The position numbers and the translations under genes were made by a program. This document shows positions 57,832-64,000 of a stretch of 64,000 bases of DNA, one piece after another (the stretch's first letter is position 1; each line of letters begins with the position of its first letter). The stretch is from Ramlibacter lithotrophicus (GTDB lineage Bacteria; Pseudomonadota; Gammaproteobacteria; Burkholderiales; Burkholderiaceae_C). Location: positions 372,001 through 436,000 of the forward strand of contig NZ_VTOX01000003.1 of assembly GCF_012184415.1 (NCBI RefSeq), written 5' to 3'. The notes below the pieces were generated by a model. That model worked only from the letters and a program-made list of their open reading frames with translations. It was not told the DNA's origin and searched no databases.

Positions 57832-58440
57832 ATGAGCACCGCGCCCGCCAGGCTGCCGACCGAGGAACGGCAGGCCGAGATCGTCACCGCCGCGCTGGAA
57901 CTCGCGAAGGAAACCAGCCCGGGACTGATCACCACCAGCGACATCGCCGCCGGCGTCGGCGTGAGCCAGGGGGCGCTGTTCAAGCACTTTCCGACGAAGG
58001 ACGCGATCTGGCTGGCTGCGATGGGCTGGGTGCGCGGCCAGTTGCTCGCCCGACTGGAGAAGGCGGCGGACCAGGCCGCATCGCCGATGGATGCGCTCGC
58101 GGGCATGTTCAAGGCGCACGTCGGCTTCGTCGCGAGCCATCCGGGCGTTCCGCGCTTCATCTTCCACGAGCTGCAGCGCGCGGCGGATTCGCCGGTCAAG
58201 CAGGAAGTGCGCAAGCTGCTGCAGGCCTACCGCAAGCTGCTGCGCCGGCAGCTGGACGCGGCCGTGGCGCGGGGCCAGGTATCGCCCAAGGTGGACCTGG
58301 AAGCGGCCGCCACCTTGTTCGTCGGGGTCGTGCAGGGCCTGGTGATGCAGTCCATGCTGAGCGGCAACGCCGCGGCCATCAAGGGCCAGGCCGACGCCGT
58401 CTTCGCCATCTACCGCCGCGGCATCGAGGAGCTCGCATGA
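57832..58440 (+). CDS. TetR-family transcriptional regulator
   Basis: The 202-residue protein has an N-terminal helix-turn-helix with ITTSDIAAGVGVSQGALFKHFPTKDAIW (within about residues 34-62) and an all-helical ligand-binding domain. It is the first gene of an operon with the HlyD, FtsX-like and ABC genes and overlaps the HlyD ATG by four bases. A palindromic operator candidate precedes it. It probably represses the efflux operon in response to an unknown ligand. Confidence 0.9.
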   Translation: MSTAPARLPTEERQAEIVTAALELAKETSPGLITTSDIAAGVGVSQGALFKHFPTKDAIWLAAMGWVRGQLLARLEKAADQAASPMDALAGMFKAHVGFVASHPGVPRFIFHELQRAADSPVKQEVRKLLQAYRKLLRRQLDAAVARGQVSPKVDLEAAATLFVGVVQGLVMQSMLSGNAAAIKGQADAVFAIYRRGIEELA

Positions 58441-59627
58441 AGATCGCCAGCCTGTTCTCGCGGCGAGTGGCGCTGGCCGCCGTGGCCCTCCTGCTGGTGG
58501 GCGCGCTCGGTTTCGTCATGCTGCGCTCCGGCCCGCTCGCGCCGACCCGCGTCACGGTGCAGCAGGCGCAGACCGGCGTCGTCCAGCCCGCACTGTTCGG
58601 GCTCGGCACGGTGGAGGCGCGGCGTACCTACCTGGCGGGTCCCACGGTCGCCGGCCGGGTGGCGCGCGTGCTGGTCGACGTCGGCGACAGCGTGAAGGCC
58701 GGGCAGTTGCTGGCCGAAATGGACCCGGTCGATCTCGACCAGCGTGCCACCGCCCTCGAAGCGTCCGTCGCCCGTGCCGGCAGTGCCGCGGCGGCCGCCG
58801 AAGCACAGCGGCGCGACGCCCTCGCCCGCCGCGAACTGGCTGCGGCGAACGCGCAGCGCTACATCGAGCTGGGGGCGAAGAACTTCATCAGCGCCAGCGC
58901 CGTCGAGGCCAAGCGGCAGGAGCAGGCGTCGGCCGAAGCGGCGGTGGCCGCCGCCGAGGCCAACCTCGCGGCGGCCCGGCAGGACCGGCAGCGCCTGGCC
59001 GCCGAACGCGCGGCCCTGCGCCAGCAGCGCGACAACGTGCGCCTGCTGGCGCCGGTCGACGCGCTGGTGATCGGCCGCGACGCCGAACCGGGCTCCACGG
59101 TGGTGGCCGGGCAAGCGGTGGTCAAGCTGGTGGACCCGCGGTCGATCTGGGTGAAGACCCGCTTCGACCAGGGCCGCTCCGGTGGCCTGGCCCCGGGCCT
59201 TCCCGCCTCGATCGCGCTGCGGTCCGATCCCACGCGGGCGCTCGCCGGCCGCATCGCCCGCGTGGAGTCGGTCAGCGACAGCGTCACCGAGGAGCGGCTG
59301 GCGCAGGTCGCCTTCGACCAGCTGCCACCCGGCATCGCGATCGGCGACCTGGCCGAAGTGACGGTGACGCTGCCGGGGAATTCGCCGGCGGTGCTGGTGC
59401 CGAACGCGGCGATCCGCCAGCTCTCCGACCGCACCGGCGTGTGGGTCGCCGATGCCGACGGCCTGCGCTTCGTGCCGGTGCGCCTGGGCCACGCCGGACT
59501 CGACGGGCGCGTCGAGGTGCTGGCCGGGCTGAAGACCGGCGACCCGGTGGTGGTGCACAGCGAGCGCGAGCTCGGCTCGCGCAGCCGCATCAAGATCGTC
59601 GACACCATCGTGGGACAGCGCTCATGA
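58437..59627 (+). CDS. HlyD/MacA-type membrane-fusion protein
   Basis: The 396-residue periplasmic adaptor has an N-terminal membrane anchor (RRVALAAVALLLVGALGFVM), a lipoyl-like half-motif (AGRVARVLVDVGDSVKAGQL), a long Ala/Glu/Arg-rich coiled-coil hairpin (about 98-200) and a beta-barrel region (APVDALVIGRDAEPG and on). It couples an inner-membrane ABC pump to an outer-membrane channel. No TolC-type gene is in the window. The ATG overlaps the TetR stop codon, and the gene's own stop overlaps the permease ATG. Confidence 0.9.
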   Translation: MKIASLFSRRVALAAVALLLVGALGFVMLRSGPLAPTRVTVQQAQTGVVQPALFGLGTVEARRTYLAGPTVAGRVARVLVDVGDSVKAGQLLAEMDPVDLDQRATALEASVARAGSAAAAAEAQRRDALARRELAAANAQRYIELGAKNFISASAVEAKRQEQASAEAAVAAAEANLAAARQDRQRLAAERAALRQQRDNVRLLAPVDALVIGRDAEPGSTVVAGQAVVKLVDPRSIWVKTRFDQGRSGGLAPGLPASIALRSDPTRALAGRIARVESVSDSVTEERLAQVAFDQLPPGIAIGDLAEVTVTLPGNSPAVLVPNAAIRQLSDRTGVWVADADGLRFVPVRLGHAGLDGRVEVLAGLKTGDPVVVHSERELGSRSRIKIVDTIVGQRS

Positions 59628-60817
59628 TCAGCCTGGCGGGTCGCGACATCCTGCATTCGGCGGGCAAGTTCGTTCTCACCGGCATCGGGCTGGGTCTGCT
59701 GATCGGCGTCACGCTGACGATGGCCGGCCTGTACCGCGGCATGGTGGAGGACGCCCGCGTGCTCCTGGACAACAGCCGGGCCGACCTGTGGGTGGTGCAG
59801 CAGGACACGCAAGGCCCGTACGCGGAATCCTCGAGCCTGCGCGACGACGTGGTGCGCACCGTGCGCGGCTTGCCGGGCGTCGCCCGCGCGGCCAACGTCA
59901 CCTACTTCACGATGCAGGTGGGCCGCGGCAGCACCGAGGTGCGCGCCATGGTGGTCGGCTTCGAACCGGGCGGGCCGGGCAGCCCGGGCGCGCTGGTGGC
60001 GGGGCGCCAGGTCACCCGCAGCCACTACGAGGCCGTCGCTGACGTGAAGACCGGCTTCGCCGTCGGCGACCGCATCCGCATCCGTCGCCAGGAGTACACC
60101 GTGGTGGGCCTGACCCGGCGCGCCGTGTCCTCCGGCGGCGACCCGATGGTGTTCATCCCGCTCAAGGACGCCCAGGAAGCGCAGTTCCTCAAGGACAACG
60201 ACGCGATCGTGAACGAGCGGGCGCGCACCGCGGCCAACCCCGCGTTCAACCGCCCCGGCGTGCCGGGGCTGCTGGACGCCGTGCAGGCGGCGCAGAGCAG
60301 CAACCACAACGTGAACGCGGTGCTGGTGCAGGTGGCGCCGGGCTGGGATGTCGAGCAGGTGGCGCAACCGATCCGGCGCTGGAAGCACCTCGGCGCCTTC
60401 ACGCGGGCGCAGATGGAGGAGATCCTGGTCGCGAAACTGATCGCCACTTCGGCGAAGCAGATCGGCATGTTCCTGGTGATCCTGGCGATCGTCAGCGCCG
60501 CCATCGTCGCGTTCATCATCTACACCATGACGCTCGGCAAGATCCGCGAGATCGCCGTGCTGAAGCTGATCGGCACGCGCAACCGGACGATCGCCGGCAT
60601 GATCCTGCAGCAGGCGCTGGGCCTGGGCGTCATCGGCTTTGCCGTGGGCAAGATCTCGGCCACCTTCTGGGCACCGCTCTTCCCCAAGTACGTGCTGCTG
60701 GAGCCCGGCGACGCCGTGCGCGGGCTGCTGGCGGTGATGGTGATCTGCGCGGTGGCGAGCACGCTCGCGATCCGCACGGCGCTGCGCGTCGATCCGGCCG
60801 CGGCGATCGGAGGCTGA
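59624..60817 (+). CDS. ABC transporter permease, FtsX/MacB (DevC) type
   Basis: The 397-residue permease has an N-terminal TM (LTGIGLGLLIGVTLTMAGLY), a large periplasmic domain of about 200 residues (WVVQQDTQGPYAESSS and on) and three further TM helices in the C-terminal FtsX domain (KIREIAVLKLIGTRNRTI is the coupling-helix signature). With the ATPase at 60901 it forms a DevBCA-like or MacB-like exporter. It overlaps the HlyD gene by four bases. Confidence 0.88.
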   Translation: MISLAGRDILHSAGKFVLTGIGLGLLIGVTLTMAGLYRGMVEDARVLLDNSRADLWVVQQDTQGPYAESSSLRDDVVRTVRGLPGVARAANVTYFTMQVGRGSTEVRAMVVGFEPGGPGSPGALVAGRQVTRSHYEAVADVKTGFAVGDRIRIRRQEYTVVGLTRRAVSSGGDPMVFIPLKDAQEAQFLKDNDAIVNERARTAANPAFNRPGVPGLLDAVQAAQSSNHNVNAVLVQVAPGWDVEQVAQPIRRWKHLGAFTRAQMEEILVAKLIATSAKQIGMFLVILAIVSAAIVAFIIYTMTLGKIREIAVLKLIGTRNRTIAGMILQQALGLGVIGFAVGKISATFWAPLFPKYVLLEPGDAVRGLLAVMVICAVASTLAIRTALRVDPAAAIGG

Positions 60818-60900
60818 AGAAATGTGCCCCCACGCTCACTCGCGTTCGCTGCCCCCCGAGGGGGCTTCAGCCTCCTTGAGGCGGCTCGGCGGAGGCTGAC
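60818..60900. repeat. Comamonadaceae-type intergenic repeat inside the ABC operon
   Basis: The 83-base gap between the permease and ATPase genes consists of hairpins: GCCCCC (60851-60856) with GGGGGC (60860-60865), and CAGCCTCC (60868-60875) with GGAGGCTG (60891-60898). The second arm contains the GGAGG that is the only plausible SD of the ATPase gene. The sequence resembles a repeat I recall as widespread between genes in Comamonadaceae genomes. A search would be needed to confirm. Confidence 0.65.
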
Positions 60901-61620
60901 ATGGAGGGCATCCGCATCGAGGGCCTGCGCAAGCGCTACGGCGCCGGCGACACCGCAGTGGACGCGCTCAAGGACGTGAACCTCACCGTCGCCGCGGGCG
61001 AGGTGGTGGGCCTGATCGGCCCGTCCGGCTCCGGCAAGAGCACGCTCCTGAAATGCCTGGGCGCGGTCGTCGAGCCCAGCGGCGGGCGCATGACGCTGGG
61101 CGGCCAGGTGATCTACGACGATGGCTGGAAGCTCGCCGACCTGCGCGCGCTGCGGCGCGACAGCATCGGCTTCGTGTTCCAGGCGCCGTACCTGATCCCG
61201 TTCCTGGACGTCACCGACAACGTGGCGCTGCTGCCGATGCTCGCCGGGCGGCCCAACGGCGAGGCGCGCCGGCGCGCCCTCGAGCTGCTGCAGGCGCTGG
61301 ACGTCGGCCATCGCGCGAAGGCGCAGCCGTCGGAGCTGTCCGGCGGCGAACAGCAGCGCGTGTCGATCGCGCGGGCGCTGGCCAACCGGCCGCCGGTGAT
61401 CCTCGCCGACGAACCGACGGCGCCACTCGACAGCGAACGCGCCCTGGCGGTCGTGCGGATCCTCGAGGACATGGCCGCGCGGCACCGCACGGCAATCATC
61501 GTCGTCACGCACGACGAAAAGATCATCCCGACCTTCAAGCGCATCTACCACATCCGGGATGGGCGCACCTACGAAGAGGCGGGCGAAGGCCGCCGCCTCG
61601 AGGAAGGAGTTCCCTCATGA
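60901..61620 (+). CDS. ABC transporter ATP-binding protein (LolD/DevA-like)
   Basis: A 239-residue ABC ATPase with Walker A GPSGSGKST, Q-loop VFQAPYLIPF, signature LSGGEQQR and Walker B VILADEPTAPLD. It belongs to the LolD/MacB subfamily that pairs with FtsX-type permeases, fitting the upstream gene. The unusual spacing of 83 bases to the permease is occupied by the hairpin repeat. It overlaps the following membrane-protein gene by four bases. Confidence 0.92.
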   Translation: MEGIRIEGLRKRYGAGDTAVDALKDVNLTVAAGEVVGLIGPSGSGKSTLLKCLGAVVEPSGGRMTLGGQVIYDDGWKLADLRALRRDSIGFVFQAPYLIPFLDVTDNVALLPMLAGRPNGEARRRALELLQALDVGHRAKAQPSELSGGEQQRVSIARALANRPPVILADEPTAPLDSERALAVVRILEDMAARHRTAIIVVTHDEKIIPTFKRIYHIRDGRTYEEAGEGRRLEEGVPS

Positions 61621-62015
61621 CCGCGGCCCCGCCCGATCGCTTCCTGCGCGCCGCCGCCATCGTGGCCGCGCTGTTCGGCCTCGCGACGATCGCCTCCGGC
61701 GGCAACGCGCTGTCCGGCGGGCCGGCGGCGCGGCAGGCTGCCGGGGCCTACGTCCCGTTCGTCCTCTGGTTCAACTTCCTGGCCGGCTTTGCCTACGTCG
61801 CCGCCGGCGCCGGGTTGTGGCTGCGACGGCGCTGGGCCGCGATGCTGGCGCTGGTGATCGCCGGTACCACGCTGCTGGTGTTCGCCGCGTTCGGCGTGCA
61901 CGTGCTGAACGGCGGCGCCTACGAGGTGCGCACCGCCGGCGCCATGACCTTGCGCTCGCTGGTGTGGATCGCGATCGGCTGGCTGGCCTGGCGCCGGATC
62001 GCGCGCCTCGGTTGA
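61617..62015 (+). CDS. Four-helix integral membrane protein, 132 aa
   Basis: No family name is certain. The sequence has four hydrophobic helices (AAAIVAALFGLATIASGG, FVLWFNFLAGFAYVAAGAGL, AMLALVIAGTTLLVFAAFGV and SLVWIAIGWLAW). It is the last gene of the TetR-HlyD-FtsX-ABC operon (ATGA overlap) and could be an accessory subunit or an unrelated passenger. Small proteins of this shape often follow transporter genes in Burkholderiales. Confidence 0.75.
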   Translation: MTAAPPDRFLRAAAIVAALFGLATIASGGNALSGGPAARQAAGAYVPFVLWFNFLAGFAYVAAGAGLWLRRRWAAMLALVIAGTTLLVFAAFGVHVLNGGAYEVRTAGAMTLRSLVWIAIGWLAWRRIARLG

Positions 62016-62018
62016 TCG

Positions 62019-63194
62019 TCAGGAGCGCTCGACGGCGAACGCCGAGCGCTTGCGCGCGAAGGCCCCGCCCGATGCCAGCACGGTGGCGCCGGCCCAGAAC
62101 ACCGCTCCCACCCCGACCGCCGATCCCAGCGCACCGAACACCAGCGGAAAGAAGGTCTGGCTCGCGCTGACGATCGAGGTGCGCATGCCGACGGCTTCGC
62201 CGGCGCGCGCCGGCGGCGCCGTCAGGTGCAGCAGGCTCATGGCCATCGGCGTGCCGCAGCCGACGCTGAGGCCCATGGCAAACGCCGCCGCGACCATCAG
62301 CGGGAAGGTGCCGGCGAGCGGGAATACCGTGTAGCAGACGGCGGCCACGAACAGCGCCCAGCTCATGATGCGCCACTCGCTCATGCGGGCATGAATGATC
62401 GGCAGCAACAACCGGATCGCGAAGGTGCCGGCGCCGAACGCGCCCATCAGCGTGCCGGTCAGGGTGGCGCTCAGGCCGGCACGGGCCCCTTGCAGGGGCG
62501 CGAGGAACTGGAACATGTCCCAGGCCATGGTCAGCAGGCCGCTCACGATCAGCACCGCCCGCAGCGGCGGGTGCCGCAGCAGGTCCAGCACCGGGCCGGG
62601 TGTCGCGGGCAGCCCGGCGACCGGGGCGCGGGCCCCCGCCCGCAGGAAGGGCCACAACAGGCCGAACGAGACGGCGGCGAACGCCAGCATGGCCAGGAAA
62701 GCCGCCGCGTAGCCCAGTTGGTCGATCACGAAGCCGGCCACCAGCGGGCCGCTCATGCCGGAGATCGAGAACCCCATCGCCAGCACGGAGAACGAGTGCG
62801 TGAGCTGGCGCGCCGGCGTGAGCTGGCCCACGGCGTTCTGCACCGCCACGTGGGCCAGCGTGTAGCCGGTGCCGATCAGGACGCTGGCGACGTACAGGGC
62901 CGGCATGGTCCGCAGGCCCGCCGAGATCAGGCTGCCCAGCGCCAGTGATGCCAGGCCCACCGCCGCGGGCCGTGCGAATCCCAGGCGATCGGCCCAGCGC
63001 CCCATGTGGATGGAGAGGACCATCGGCACGACCATCAGCAGGCTCATGAGCAGGCCGATGGCGAACGGGGACGCGTCGAGCGCGACGGCCTGCAGCGTGA
63101 GGGTGAAACGGTTGCCGGCGAATGCGATGTGGCCGAGGACGAGCAGGCAGATCAGCCTGAATGGAACCGCATGGACTGCTTCACGGAATGGCAC
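62019..63194 (-). CDS. MFS transporter
   Basis: The 391-residue protein has about 12 TM helices and MFS motif A-type loops (MGRWADRLGFARPAA). The predicted start is GTG (63192-63194) giving (M)PFREAVHAVPFRLICLLVLGHI; no in-frame ATG gives a better N-terminus. It converges on the 132-aa gene with three bases between stop codons. The substrate is unknown. Confidence 0.8.
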   Translation of the reverse strand: MPFREAVHAVPFRLICLLVLGHIAFAGNRFTLTLQAVALDASPFAIGLLMSLLMVVPMVLSIHMGRWADRLGFARPAAVGLASLALGSLISAGLRTMPALYVASVLIGTGYTLAHVAVQNAVGQLTPARQLTHSFSVLAMGFSISGMSGPLVAGFVIDQLGYAAAFLAMLAFAAVSFGLLWPFLRAGARAPVAGLPATPGPVLDLLRHPPLRAVLIVSGLLTMAWDMFQFLAPLQGARAGLSATLTGTLMGAFGAGTFAIRLLLPIIHARMSEWRIMSWALFVAAVCYTVFPLAGTFPLMVAAAFAMGLSVGCGTPMAMSLLHLTAPPARAGEAVGMRTSIVSASQTFFPLVFGALGSAVGVGAVFWAGATVLASGGAFARKRSAFAVERS

Positions 63195-63269
63195 CGCGGG
63201 AGTGTAAAGGTGGCACGATGTCCCCGCCCAGGCGTGGAACGCTGCAAAGCTTTCGTCTGACAGCGGACT

Positions 63270-64000
63270 TCACGCCGTCTCCGGCAGCAGTGGCAGCGGA
63301 TCGAATTGCGCCGCCAGCGGCGGCGGCAGCGGCGTGTCGATCAGCAGGCAAAGGCAGCGCAGCGCGTCGTGCGTGCGTTGCGGCCAGCCGGCCAATGGCT
63401 GCCCGGCGATCCACTGCTTGACGAGCGCCGGCCGCTCCATCCGCCCCAGCAGCACGAGGCGGTCGAGCGCCGCCGCGAGCTCGCCGGCGGACGGCATCGG
63501 CAACTCGCCGGCTGGCGGCAGGCGCAGGCCCGCATGCACGGCCCGCAGCCATCGCGCGCGTTCCTCGACCGACAGCGACGCCGCCAGCGCGCGGCTGACG
63601 AGCGCGACCGGATGCGCCAGTTCGGCCAGTGCGAGCCCGCGCCGCTCCGCCGAGAGCCGTTCGCCGTGCATCCCGAGCTGGCGCTGCAGCACCAGCCCCT
63701 CCAGGTATTCGGCGAGCGAGACGCGGCCATCGGCCTGCGCCACCGCGCGTGCGCCGCCCACCAGCGCCGCACGGTCCGGCGCCGGCAAGGCCGCCGCCAG
63801 CCGCAGCAGGCGCTCGAACCACGGCAACCGGCGGCGCGGCGGCAGGGACTGCACCGACTGCAACAGCCGTTCGTGCGCGGCCTGGTCCGGCACCGCCCGG
63901 CGCCAGGCCTGCATTTCCGCCGCGGACTGCGGCGGCACCAGGCAGGCAAGCACGGCGGCGTGCACCGGCCCGGGCATGGTGGTGGCTGACAACTCGAAGA
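63270..64000 (-). CDS. C-terminal part of a larger protein, probably an M48-type peptidase
   Basis: The frame is open to the window edge, so this is a 3' fragment of at least 243 codons. It is all helical and Leu/Ala/Arg-rich. ERLLRLAAALPAPDRAALVGG and ARAVAQADGRVSLAEYLEGL resemble the TerB-like tail found after the membrane region in a group of large M48 metalloproteases. No HExxH motif is in the visible part. A TTG or ATG near 63977-63992 could also start a free-standing protein. It lies upstream of the MFS gene with a 75-base gap. Confidence 0.5.
   Translation of the reverse strand, partial: FELSATTMPGPVHAAVLACLVPPQSAAEMQAWRRAVPDQAAHERLLQSVQSLPPRRRLPWFERLLRLAAALPAPDRAALVGGARAVAQADGRVSLAEYLEGLVLQRQLGMHGERLSAERRGLALAELAHPVALVSRALAASLSVEERARWLRAVHAGLRLPPAGELPMPSAGELAAALDRLVLLGRMERPALVKQWIAGQPLAGWPQRTHDALRCLCLLIDTPLPPPLAAQFDPLPLLPETA

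Overview
The window is chromosomal DNA of a high-GC betaproteobacterium. Gene order and protein style point to Burkholderiales, probably Comamonadaceae (Ramlibacter/Variovorax-like). The evidence is the mlaFEDACB - ABC-2 - ibaG - murA - hisG - hisD - hisC order, the pilMNOPQ - aroK - aroB - dgt order, a short-form HisG, an intergenic repeat of a type I associate with Comamonadaceae (60818-60900), and many ATGA/GTGA translational overlaps. No rRNA, tRNA, CRISPR array or prophage was seen. Almost all of the sequence is coding. The only gene-free stretch over 300 bases is the repeat block at 41159-41608.

Layout. 1-9487 (minus): one long co-directional run with the Mla phospholipid-trafficking genes (mlaF, E, D, A, C, B), a two-gene ABC-2 exporter, ibaG, murA, then hisG, hisD and the start of hisC, which is cut by the window edge. 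9661-15917 (minus): gltD and gltB (glutamate synthase) behind a good sigma-70-type promoter. 15985-16788: a single-copy RAYT (REP-associated tyrosine transposase) element with 21-bp terminal inverted repeats, lodged between the gltB promoter and a methyltransferase gene. 16787-29464 (minus): pilM, N, O, P, Q, a large Ig-like lipoprotein, aroK, aroB, dgt, an MFS transporter, a hypothetical protein and the methyltransferase. 29733-38167: mrcA (PBP1A), cyaY, lptM-lysA, msrP-msrQ, cytochrome c4, engB and an epoxide-hydrolase-like alpha/beta hydrolase. 38169-41158: two tandem LpxL/HtrB-type acyltransferases diverge from metK, which has a SAM-II-like riboswitch candidate in its leader. 41110-41600: a tandem repeat block that re-encodes the last codons of metK. 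41609-44431: two unknown genes (one secreted) and a glycine-zipper/DUF2383 protein. 44587-49505: ligD, a histidine phosphatase, nnrD and a kinase-like protein on the opposite strand. 49581-55706: a small-molecule catabolic neighbourhood (Bug receptor, 2-hydroxyacid dehydrogenase, RraA-family protein, GntR regulator, FMN-dependent hydroxyacid oxidase/dehydrogenase, class IV aminotransferase) and a 57-aa basic protein. 55789-62015: an MDR oxidoreductase, a crotonase-fold protein, and a TetR-controlled HlyD/FtsX/ABC transporter operon. 62019-64000 (minus): an MFS transporter and the C-terminal part of a protein that runs off the edge.

How it fits together. Much of the window is envelope biology: outer-membrane lipid asymmetry (Mla), peptidoglycan precursors and polymerisation (MurA, PBP1A), the type IV pilus secretin and alignment complex (PilMNOPQ), LPS acylation, LptM, and periplasmic methionine-sulfoxide repair (MsrPQ). 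The rest is amino-acid and cofactor metabolism (His, Glu, Lys, shikimate, SAM, NAD(P)HX repair) plus accessory catabolism.

The most unusual structure is at the metK 3' end. Three tandem copies of the codons for [14 protein letters not shown]-stop follow one another. Copies 1 and 2 differ at seven bases, all silent third positions. Each copy sits in a long hairpin whose arms have changed together. Next in interest are the putative SAM-II-like pseudoknot before metK, with an apparent Shine-Dalgarno-sequestering stem, and the RAYT element, whose right inverted repeat supplies part of the stop codon of the neighbouring methyltransferase gene.
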